Shown here piece by piece: positions 1 through 5,336 of a stretch of DNA of 5,336 nt. The stretch covers positions 1-5,336 of the forward strand of contig CAMEHJ010000101.1 of NCBI GenBank assembly GCA_945917385.1, given 5' to 3'. This DNA comes from an uncultured bacterium. Lineage in GTDB: Bacteria; Bacillota_A; Clostridia; Oscillospirales; Oscillospiraceae. Numbering within the stretch: the stretch's first letter is position 1; the number at the start of each line of letters is the position of its first letter. The notes under the pieces are model-generated. The model made no database searches. It had not been told where the DNA came from and saw only the letters and a program-made list of their open reading frames with translations. The position numbers and the translations under genes were made by a program.

Positions 1-53
1 CCGTTCCTATTTTACCAGAAACGGGGGCGTTTGGGTAGTTTTTTGACAGACTG

Positions 54-93
54 AAGCTGAGAGGGCAGCCCGGTCGGGCTGCCCTCTCAGCTT
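54..93. terminator. Perfect 18-bp stem hairpin, possible terminator of unclear orientation
   Basis: Bases 54-71 are the exact reverse complement of bases 76-93, with a GGTC loop at 72-75. The stem is GC-rich at the loop end. It starts 36 nt past the stop of the minus-strand membrane gene and could end that transcript or one entering from the left. A canonical U-tract is missing on both sides. On the plus strand the nearest T5 run (106-110) is 12 nt past the stem. On the minus strand the sequence after the stem is A-rich. An outer pairing of TTGAC (43-47) with GTCAA (94-98) could extend it past a 6-nt bulge. The hairpin is certain; the terminator role is inferred. Confidence 0.45.
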
Positions 94-129
94 GTCAATG
101 AAGTCTTTTTGCCGCTCCCGAAGAAAACC

Positions 130-1614
130 TTACGCTTCGGGGCGTTTTTTCTCCTTGCGCCTGTTCATTAAAATGAGCAGTGCCAGAACCGCGGTCAGCG
201 CCGCGTACATGTACTCGGAATAATAATACTTGAAATACGCCGCCGGAAGCAGCGCCGTGGTGATCGCCATGTGGCAGAGATGCCCGGAGGTGATGAACCA
301 GTAACACCACTGCTTTTTCACAAGCAGGTATATCCACAGTCCTATGAGCCACGCCGTGGGGACGTACAGATTCTTGAAGATGTTCGCCGCATAGTCGAGC
401 TTTCTCTCAAACTGGAAGGCGTTAGAGATATGCAGCCACGCGCCGAGCTGGGTGCGCAGGTACACGATGGGATTTCGGATTATTATCCGTATCATCGCCT
501 TCTGAAACTCCACCTTTTCAACATCGCCCGCGCCGTGGACAAGTCCGTCCCCGAAGATGATGATATTGTCGTTATAATTGTAGTCGCCCTGCCGCTCATT
601 CAGGGCGTGGATGGCGTCAATAGAGATATACCGGTTCACAATGGCAAGGTCGTCGGCATTTTTCTCCTTGTCAAGACCCTTGCGCTCCATGCCGGTAATA
701 AGGTATTCGAAAAACGGCAGCGCCCTATGCGCGTTTTCGTTCCTGTCAAAGCGCGTCGGCAGGTATACAAGCACCTGCACCGCCAGCATCACGGCAAGCA
801 TCCCCGCCTTCTGTGATGCCGAAAGCTTCGGCTTATATGTAAAATAAAGCAGAATCGGCGAGAGAACCAAAAGATATATTCCCTCCGAGCGCCACTGTGT
901 CAGTACCGCCGCCATAAAACTCATAAGCAGGAATTTACCGGCGCTCAGGTGCTTATTCTCATATCGGTCGCAAATCAATATGCAGGCAAAGAGCAGGTAC
1001 AGCACCGCGTACATCGGGCAGCGGTGGATACTGTAGCTCTGATAAAGCCCCGGCGGCAGCAGGAACGGCAGGTACAGCAGGAAACTCAGCCTTGAGGAGC
1101 TGATACGCATAAGCCTGTAAACGCAGTAGCCCGCCGCAAGGCTCATAAGCAGTATTTTGAACACGATCGCGAAGGCTTCAACCGGAACTATCGTCATGGC
1201 GACCATGGGGATGTACATCGTCCAGTAGTTGAAAAAGCCCGTCATTGTCTCGTAGCCGCGCGCGGCGACGAGGATGTTGTACTGGTCCCCCTCCGTCATG
1301 GGATAGGCGTTGCTTACAGCCCAGAATAGCGTCACAATCACAAACAGCGGCAGTGCGCACAGCAATGTCTGCGCCGCGGCGGAGCGCTTTTTTAGCCCCT
1401 GCACCGCGTTCGTGAAAAGCAGGATCAGCAGGTAAACCGTGACAAGGCTCAAAAGCTTTATGATGATGTGCGTGACGGGTCTGCTCTGCGCCGCGCCCTC
1501 ATAGAACACCCGCCCCTCCCACAGAAAGCTCAGCAGACAGTACACAAGCGAGACAGCGCCGATTATACGGTGCTTCTTCTCAATTTTTATATCCGCAAAA
1601 AGGCTTTTGACCAC
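130..1614 (-). CDS. Polytopic membrane protein, GT-C-like glycosyltransferase
   Basis: The product has about 494 residues and roughly 12-14 hydrophobic segments. These are near residues 17-32, 50-69, 83-101, 133-166, 176-216, 226-260 and 267-286, a hydrophilic loop at 287-378, then 379-396, 418-457 and 468-484. The Lys/Arg-rich N-terminus and the C-terminal tail (NRRKEKKRPEA) predict both ends in the cytoplasm. The loop after the third segment then lies outside and carries E108-G-D110, an ExD pair matching the modified DxD motif of GT-C enzymes. R242-S-E-G recalls the RNEG-like motif of related enzymes. Such proteins transfer a sugar from a polyprenyl-phosphate donor outside the membrane. Start: GTG at 1614 has AGGTGG (1623-1628) 8 nt upstream. 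GTG at 1626 also opens the frame, directly after an in-frame TAG, but lacks a convincing ribosome site. The gene diverges from the glycosyltransferase operon. Alternatives are an uncharacterised polymerase-like or DUF6020-like membrane protein. The GT-C call is moderate; the membrane nature is near certain. Confidence 0.7.
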   Translation of the reverse strand: MVKSLFADIKIEKKHRIIGAVSLVYCLLSFLWEGRVFYEGAAQSRPVTHIIIKLLSLVTVYLLILLFTNAVQGLKKRSAAAQTLLCALPLFVIVTLFWAVSNAYPMTEGDQYNILVAARGYETMTGFFNYWTMYIPMVAMTIVPVEAFAIVFKILLMSLAAGYCVYRLMRISSSRLSFLLYLPFLLPPGLYQSYSIHRCPMYAVLYLLFACILICDRYENKHLSAGKFLLMSFMAAVLTQWRSEGIYLLVLSPILLYFTYKPKLSASQKAGMLAVMLAVQVLVYLPTRFDRNENAHRALPFFEYLITGMERKGLDKEKNADDLAIVNRYISIDAIHALNERQGDYNYNDNIIIFGDGLVHGAGDVEKVEFQKAMIRIIIRNPIVYLRTQLGAWLHISNAFQFERKLDYAANIFKNLYVPTAWLIGLWIYLLVKKQWCYWFITSGHLCHMAITTALLPAAYFKYYYSEYMYAALTAVLALLILMNRRKEKKRPEA

Positions 1615-1669
1615 TTTATCAGCCACCTATACATAAATTCGGCTCGTCCGAAGACTTCACCGCTCAGTC

Positions 1670-1698
1670 AGTATAACCCGATTTCGGCTTCATTGCAA
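1670..1698 (-). promoter_or_regulatory. Promoter for the minus-strand membrane gene
   Basis: Read on the minus strand, TTGCAA (1693-1698; 4 of 6 to the sigma-70/A -35 consensus) is followed after 17 nt by TATACT (1670-1675; 5 of 6 to the -10). Transcription would start near 1663, giving a leader of about 50 nt before the preferred GTG at 1614. The spacing and position before the only minus-strand gene support it. No activity data are available. Confidence 0.6.
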
Positions 1699-1727
1699 GG
1701 CTTTATTGCCCCCTTGTGCTTGCATTG
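1691..1727. repeat. Imperfect dyad covering both -35 boxes, possible operator
   Basis: CATTGCAAG (1691-1699) and CTTGCATTG (1719-1727) are inverted copies matching at 8 of 9 positions, separated by 19 nt. Each arm contains the -35 hexamer of one divergent promoter. Part of the symmetry is expected because two opposed -35 boxes resemble each other, so a regulator-binding role is only a suggestion. No regulator gene is in the window. Confidence 0.25.
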
Positions 1728-1748
1728 GGGCGCGAAACAGGATATAAT
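1720..1748 (+). promoter_or_regulatory. Promoter for the rightward operon
   Basis: TTGCAT (1720-1725; 3 of 6 to the -35 consensus) is followed after exactly 17 nt by a perfect TATAAT (1743-1748). Transcription would begin near 1755, giving a leader of about 44 nt before the glycosyltransferase ATG. As the three downstream junctions overlap, this promoter probably drives all the rightward genes. Confidence 0.7.
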
Positions 1749-1785
1749 CATAGTGTTTGATACCGTTTTCGACTCTATCCGTGAG

Positions 1786-1791
1786 AAGGAG
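1786..1791 (+). promoter_or_regulatory. Ribosome binding site of the GT2 gene
   Basis: AAGGAG ends 7 nt before the ATG at 1799. It decides the start: the reading frame is open further upstream to a TTG at 1757, but that codon lies only about two bases past the predicted transcription start and so has no leader for a ribosome site. Confidence 0.85.
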
Positions 1792-1798
1792 AAAAAGC

Positions 1799-2596
1799 AT
1801 GGATAAGATTGTTTTATTCATACCCATGTATAACTGCGAAAAGCAGATTGTCCGCGTGCTGGGCAGGCTCGGCGGCGCGGAAAAATACATCTCTCAGGTC
1901 ATCGTTGTCAATAACCGCAGCACCGACGGCGGCGAACAGGCCGTTGTTGATTGCCTTGAAAAGACGCGCCCCGCCGTACCCGTGACGCTTCTTCGAAACG
2001 ACGAGAACTACGGGCTTGGCGGCTCGCACAAGGTCGCGTTCGACTACGCGCTCAATAACGACTTTGACTATCTCATCGTCCTGCACGGCGACGACCAGGG
2101 CGACCTTTCGGATCTCCTGCCCTATCTTGAAAGCCGGGAGTACGCAAAGTACGACGCCTTCCTCGGCGCGCGCTTTATGAAAGGTTCAAGGCTTGAGGGC
2201 TACTCTAAGTTCCGCACCTTCGGAAACCGCGTGTATGACCTGCTTTTCTCCGTCGGCGCCGGGCGGATGGTCTATGACCTCGGTTCGGGACTTAATATGT
2301 ATAAGGTCAGCGCGCTCAAAAGCCGGTATTACCTTCGCTTCAAGGACAACCTGATGTTCAACTGCTATATGCTGCTCGCGGCGGGGCCGCTGCAGCAGTC
2401 TCTGCGCTTCTTCCCGATAAGCTGGCGTGAGGAGGATCAGGTCAGCAATGTGAAGCTGTTCAGCCAGGCGACAAAGACCCTGCGTATGCTGGCGGCGTTC
2501 ACGGTCAATAAGCGCGGCTTTCTCGACGAGGAGCACCGCGATAAGATTATCCCTGAATACACCGCGCAGACGGTGTATGAATGGAGGGGTGAATAA
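1799..2596 (+). CDS. Family 2 glycosyltransferase, DPM1/GtrB-like
   Basis: This 265-residue GT-A-fold enzyme probably transfers a sugar from a nucleotide donor, likely to a polyprenyl phosphate at the inner face of the membrane. It opens with the strand and loop FIPMYNCEKQI (7-17), then VVNNRSTDGG (36-45) at the nucleotide-binding position and NYGLGGSHKVAFDYAL (70-85), a helix typical of dolichyl-phosphate mannose synthase relatives. The metal site is H96-G-D98-D99-Q100, where DPM1/ArnC-type enzymes usually have D-x-D-x-Q, so the first Asp is a His here. GARFMKGSRLEG (123-134), D160-LGSG and SWREEDQVSN (208-217) match the acceptor-side blocks of that family. There are no C-terminal membrane helices, unlike GtrB or ArnC, so it is soluble or peripheral. 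It is the first gene of the operon, and its stop shares one base with the next start (TAATG), which suggests translational coupling. A glycosyltransferase acting on a growing glycan chain is the alternative. The family is sure; the acceptor is inferred. Confidence 0.88.
   Translation: MDKIVLFIPMYNCEKQIVRVLGRLGGAEKYISQVIVVNNRSTDGGEQAVVDCLEKTRPAVPVTLLRNDENYGLGGSHKVAFDYALNNDFDYLIVLHGDDQGDLSDLLPYLESREYAKYDAFLGARFMKGSRLEGYSKFRTFGNRVYDLLFSVGAGRMVYDLGSGLNMYKVSALKSRYYLRFKDNLMFNCYMLLAAGPLQQSLRFFPISWREEDQVSNVKLFSQATKTLRMLAAFTVNKRGFLDEEHRDKIIPEYTAQTVYEWRGE
2583..2589 (+). promoter_or_regulatory. Ribosome binding site of the nucleotidyltransferase gene
   Basis: GGAGGGG lies inside the last codons of the preceding glycosyltransferase gene, 6 nt before the ATG at 2596. 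It supports reinitiation at the TAATG junction. Confidence 0.8.
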
Positions 2597-3339
2597 TGCA
2601 GAAGCTCCATCTGATAATGCCGATGGGCGGCAGGGGCTACCGCTTTTTCAAGGACGGCTACTCCATGCCCAAGCCCCTTATCGAGCTTAACGGCAAGCCC
2701 TTTTTCTACTGGTCGGCACAGTCGGTGATGAAGTTTATCGACGTTGCGGACATCAGCTTTGTCGTGCTTAAAGAGCATATCGAAAGCTTCGGGATTGACA
2801 AAAAGATAAAGGAATATTACCCGCAGGCGCGTATCGTCGTCATTCCGGAGGTTCTGCCGGGTGCGGTGATGACCTGTCTTGAGGGGGTAAAGGGACTCGG
2901 AGGCGGGCCGCTGCTCTTTAACGACTGCGACCATATGTTTATCTGCCGGGGCTTTAACGAGTTTTGCTCAGCGGGCGATTTCTCGTCGCCGGACGCTGCC
3001 CTGCTCACCTTCTCGTCGGATGAGCCAAAGTACAGCTTCGCAAAGCTCAGTGAGAACGGGCGCGTACTGTACACGGTCGAAAAGCAGGCCGTGAGCCGGC
3101 ACGCCATCTGCGGGGCGTACTATTTCTCGTGTGCAGAAAGCTTTGTCTCGGCGGCAGAGAAGTACCTGACCTCATGCAGCTATGAGGAGTTTTTCATGAG
3201 CGGCGTATATAACGTCCTCATAGAAAACGGCGCGGACGTAAAGGTGTTTGAGACGGATGTACACATCTCCTTCGGCACGCCCGAAGAGTATGCCGCCGCC
3301 GTAAACGACCCACGGCTCAGAGAGGTGGAGATACGGTGA
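2596..3339 (+). CDS. Sugar-phosphate-type nucleotidyltransferase (NTP_transferase family)
   Basis: This cytoplasmic enzyme of 247 residues would join a nucleotide to a phosphorylated sugar or alcohol, making an NDP-activated donor. The N-terminal block MPMGGRGYRF (8-17) is the glycine-rich nucleotide loop with R13 and R16 (LAAGxGxR in most relatives), followed by P25-K26-P27 with the catalytic-type lysine. N109-D110-C-D112 sits where the metal-binding Asp is expected, E162-K163 matches the sugar-binding EK, G173 lies in the following strand, and FGTPEEY (226-232) is the usual C-terminal block. It is shorter than RmlA-type enzymes (about 290 residues) and close to LicC or MurU (about 220-230), so sugar-1-phosphates and polyol or choline phosphates are all possible substrates. 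It sits between the glycosyltransferase that could use its product and the kinase that could make its substrate. The stop overlaps the next start by 4 nt (GTGA). Family confident, substrate unknown. Confidence 0.88.
   Translation: MQKLHLIMPMGGRGYRFFKDGYSMPKPLIELNGKPFFYWSAQSVMKFIDVADISFVVLKEHIESFGIDKKIKEYYPQARIVVIPEVLPGAVMTCLEGVKGLGGGPLLFNDCDHMFICRGFNEFCSAGDFSSPDAALLTFSSDEPKYSFAKLSENGRVLYTVEKQAVSRHAICGAYYFSCAESFVSAAEKYLTSCSYEEFFMSGVYNVLIENGADVKVFETDVHISFGTPEEYAAAVNDPRLREVEIR
3323..3330 (+). promoter_or_regulatory. Ribosome binding site of the flippase-kinase gene
   Basis: AGGTGGAG lies 5 nt before the GTG at 3336, within the end of the nucleotidyltransferase gene. It supports the GTG start and the GTGA overlap. 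Confidence 0.75.
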
Positions 3340-5246
3340 CGGTGTTCCTGTTTGTCTGCTCCATACTGCTGCTGATGGCGGGACACACCCTGCGCCTTAT
3401 GCGCTGGAGCAGCTTTATCAAATCCTACGAGCACCCGCCGGCGGGCGCTCTTCTGCGCTCGATGGCGCTGGGCTACACGCTGAACTTCTTCGTGCAGTTT
3501 CGTCTGGGCGAGCTTGTGAGGGCGTACTATTCCGGCAAGCGCATGAAAAACGGCGTGGGCTTTTCCCTCGCCACCGTGATCCTTGACCGTTTTCTGGACG
3601 TTTTAGTCGTGGCGGCGCTGTTCGCGGCGCTGTCGCTTGCAAATGTGGGCATGGATTCGGTGCGGGAGTCTGCAAGGTTTTACTGGGTTCTCACCGCGGC
3701 GATAGTTCTGCTTCTGATTTTGGCAAACCTCTTTTCCTCCGCGATAAAGCGCGTCGCGCTTAAAGTCTGCTCGGTATTCAACGACCGGATAAAGCTCAAA
3801 TGCGAGCGTTTTTTCTGGACGCTTATCAACACCTTCCGCGACATAAAGCGCCTGAACGTCGCCCGTATTCTCGCGCAGACCGCAGGTATGTGGTGCCTGT
3901 ACATCGGCTCTTACGCGATGTTTGCCGCGTTCATGCAGCGTATCGGCTCCGACTGCTCGCTCATAGAACTGATCCTCTCGCTCTTTTCACGGGCAAGTCT
4001 TGATGTGAGCGCGCTGGCGGCTGCCGCCGCCGGCTCGGAAAAGCTGAACGAACAGCTCTGCCTTGCGGCGTACTCACTGCTCCCGTCCGTGATAATGTTC
4101 GCAGCTACCCTCACGAAACCGTTCACGACGGCGGAGAAAACCTCCGGCGCGGACGACGGGGAATACCTCAAAATCCTCCCACAGTTAGACGAGCGGGATC
4201 AGCTTCGCTTCCTCGACGAATATTTCAGTGCAAACTCCCCGGAGCTTATGCGCAAGGTCTCCGCACTCAACCGTGACGTCGGCATAATCCGCGACTGCTC
4301 CTCCGGCTCCAACGCATCGACGCTTCTGTGCATAGACAGCCGCGAGATGTTCTACCGCAAGTACGCCTTCGGCGCGGACGGTGCGAAGCTTGCTCTCCAG
4401 CTCGACTGGCTATCGGCGCACAGTGAGGCTCTCCCGCTGTGCGATATCCTCCGCTCCGTCCACGACAGCGATTACTGCTGCTACGATATGCGCTATGAGA
4501 GTGACGCCATCGGAATGTTTCAGTACATCCACTCCCACCCGCTTGCGGACGGGGAGCGCGTTCTGCTGTCGGTACTCGACTGCGTAAGGGAAAAGCTCCA
4601 TGTGCCGAGCGCCCGACCCGCGGACGAAGCGATGCTTGACAAGTATATCTCCGCGAAGGTCAAAGACAACCTGAACACAATATCTTCCTCCCGCGTCCTC
4701 TCGGAGCTTATGCGGTATGACACGCTGACGATAAACCACCGCGAGTACATTAACCTTCCGAAGCTTTCGTACCTTTTCGAGCGGGAGCATCTGCGGGACG
4801 TTTTCTCATGCGATACCTGCTGTGATATCCACGGCGATCTGACCATAGAGAACATCATCTGCACCGGCGGCGGCTTTTATCTCATCGACCCCAACCCCGG
4901 CAATATCCACGATTCCGGCTTTCTTGACTACGCAAAGCTCCTCCAGTCTCTTCACGGCGGCTACGAATTTATGATGAAAACCGGCGCCGTGACCGTTTCG
5001 GGGAACAACATTGATTTCGTGTACACCCGCTCCGCTGCTTATGACAGGCTGTGCGCGTGTCTGATTTCGTACCTTGAGTCGCACTTTGCGCCGCAGGAGG
5101 TCAGAAGCATTTTTTACCATGAGCTTGTGCACTGGCTCCGGCTGATGCCGTATAAACTGAGAAAGGATGCCAGACGCGCCCCCATGTTCTATGCGGGGCT
5201 TGTGATGGCGGCGAATGATGTCTACAACCGCTTTGAAAAAAACTAA
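3336..5246 (+). CDS. Fusion: UPF0104/MprF-like membrane domain plus APH/choline-kinase-like domain
   Basis: The 636-residue product has two parts. Residues 1-262 form a membrane domain with hydrophobic segments near 2-18, 42-56, 77-101, 115-133, 183-203, 209-232 and 240-260. It carries the UPF0104 signature (the flippase-type domain of MprF and AglD relatives): F55-R-L-G-E-L and R62, then L84-D-R-F-L-D. The motif P-x-S-x-G-G-L-G-x-x-E usual near the sixth segment is replaced by SLDVSALAAAAAGSE (221-235). After a hydrophilic helical linker (about 265-318) comes a kinase domain: a Ser/Gly-rich loop (321-328), K342 in YRKYA as the likely ATP lysine, the Brenner motif H499-G-D501-LTIE-N506 with D501 as the likely base, and the metal-binding D518 in LIDPN. 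KLLQSLHGGYEF (534-545) follows. Substrates of such kinases are small alcohols, amines or sugars. With ATP use the kinase should face the cytoplasm. The frame is continuous across the junction, arguing for a genuine fusion. The role suggested is to phosphorylate a sugar or alcohol and help flip its lipid-linked product; that coupling is inference. Confidence 0.85.
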   Translation: MTVFLFVCSILLLMAGHTLRLMRWSSFIKSYEHPPAGALLRSMALGYTLNFFVQFRLGELVRAYYSGKRMKNGVGFSLATVILDRFLDVLVVAALFAALSLANVGMDSVRESARFYWVLTAAIVLLLILANLFSSAIKRVALKVCSVFNDRIKLKCERFFWTLINTFRDIKRLNVARILAQTAGMWCLYIGSYAMFAAFMQRIGSDCSLIELILSLFSRASLDVSALAAAAAGSEKLNEQLCLAAYSLLPSVIMFAATLTKPFTTAEKTSGADDGEYLKILPQLDERDQLRFLDEYFSANSPELMRKVSALNRDVGIIRDCSSGSNASTLLCIDSREMFYRKYAFGADGAKLALQLDWLSAHSEALPLCDILRSVHDSDYCCYDMRYESDAIGMFQYIHSHPLADGERVLLSVLDCVREKLHVPSARPADEAMLDKYISAKVKDNLNTISSSRVLSELMRYDTLTINHREYINLPKLSYLFEREHLRDVFSCDTCCDIHGDLTIENIICTGGGFYLIDPNPGNIHDSGFLDYAKLLQSLHGGYEFMMKTGAVTVSGNNIDFVYTRSAAYDRLCACLISYLESHFAPQEVRSIFYHELVHWLRLMPYKLRKDARRAPMFYAGLVMAANDVYNRFEKN

Positions 5247-5336
5247 GCTTGCAATGGTCGATCTCGACAACACCCTTGTGTTCACGATGAGGGCTAATTA
5301 CGAGGCGTATAAACGCGCGCTCGGTGAGCACGGCTT
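5218..5336 (+). CDS. HAD-superfamily hydrolase, N-terminal fragment (runs off the window)
   Basis: The visible 39 residues contain VDLDNTLVF, HAD motif I (DxDxT/V-L), with two Asp residues as nucleophile and acid/base. The nucleophile would attack a phosphate group; a sugar-phosphate phosphatase is the likeliest job beside a kinase and a nucleotidyltransferase. The helix after it (RANYEAYKRALGEHG) looks like the beginning of a cap domain. Start choice is uncertain. The frame is closed by TGA at 5203-5205. The ATG at 5218 (or the ATG just before it at 5215) has only a weak GGCGG (5207-5211) and overlaps the previous gene by 29 nt. ATG at 5254 has no ribosome site and would put motif I at residue 3, which is unusually close to the N-terminus. 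The upstream start is therefore preferred. Motifs II-IV are outside the window, so the subfamily cannot be named. Confidence 0.75.
   Translation, partial: MSTTALKKTKLAMVDLDNTLVFTMRANYEAYKRALGEHG

Noticed and set aside
3..38. A frame open from the left edge that ends with an LPETG-like string, as in sortase substrates
   Set aside because: Only 11 codons are visible, the stop follows three residues after the motif, and the hydrophobic segment and basic tail of a sorting signal are absent. All three plus-strand frames are open from the edge, so chance is the better explanation.
1..44. Weak hairpin CCGTTCCT/AGAAACGG (1-8 and 17-24) with a T6 run at 39-44, as a terminator for an upstream gene
   Set aside because: The stem has a mismatch and the T run is 14 nt past it. 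The upstream gene is not visible.
271..816. A 181-codon plus-strand open frame opposite the membrane gene
   Set aside because: It lies wholly antisense to a protein with clear membrane segments and a GT-C-like motif. Its own translation shows no recognisable domain.
1757..1798. A longer N-terminus for the GT2 starting at TTG 1757
   Set aside because: It sits almost at the predicted transcription start with no room for a ribosome site. AAGGAG points to ATG 1799, which also gives the normal family N-terminus.
5237..5243. A AAA AAC slippery heptamer for programmed -1 frameshifting at the end of the fusion gene
   Set aside because: The heptamer is in the right phase, but the -1 frame does not lead into the HAD hydrolase and closes at a TGA near 5290. 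Only a +1 shift or loss of one A gives the fusion.
4806..5285. A 159-codon minus-strand open frame opposite the kinase domain
   Set aside because: It mirrors the coding frame containing the HGDLTIEN kinase motif. It has no recognisable domain and is a shadow of GC-rich codon use.
1..5336. CRISPR arrays, tRNA genes, insertion sequences or attachment sites
   Set aside because: No regularly spaced repeats, cloverleaf structures, transposase motifs or terminal inverted repeats were seen on either strand.

Overview
The window is a polysaccharide or glycan-modification locus from a bacterium. By eye the DNA is moderately GC-rich. It has strong Shine-Dalgarno sites (AAGGAG, GGAGGGG), sigma-A-type promoters, and tight gene packing with 1-nt and 4-nt overlaps. 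This fits a higher-GC Firmicute (Clostridia/Oscillospirales-like gut organism), but no marker gene here fixes the taxon.

Layout. Bases 1-129 hold no supportable gene; they contain a perfect 18-bp stem hairpin (54-93). A polytopic membrane protein of about 494 residues, resembling a GT-C glycosyltransferase, is on the minus strand (130-1614). A 170-180 bp divergent control region follows, with back-to-back promoters: TTGCAA-17-TATACT leftward and TTGCAT-17-TATAAT rightward. Rightward runs a compact operon: a DPM1/GtrB-like family 2 glycosyltransferase (1799-2596), a small sugar-1-phosphate-type nucleotidyltransferase (2596-3339), a 636-residue protein joining a UPF0104/MprF-like membrane domain to an APH/choline-kinase-like domain (3336-5246), and the start of a HAD-superfamily hydrolase that runs off the right edge (5218-5336+).

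How they may work together (inference). HAD phosphatase, small-molecule kinase and nucleotidyltransferase are the activities needed to turn a phosphorylated sugar or polyol into an NDP-activated donor, much like MupP-AmgK-MurU in cell-wall sugar recycling. The GT2 could move that sugar onto a polyprenyl phosphate, the membrane domain could bring the lipid-linked sugar across the membrane, and the divergent GT-C could use it outside the cell. That would be a complete three-component glycosylation system with its own donor supply. The most unusual part is the fusion of the flippase-like domain with the kinase. A second curiosity is a run of seven A residues just before the stop of that gene: one A fewer would fuse it in frame to the HAD hydrolase.
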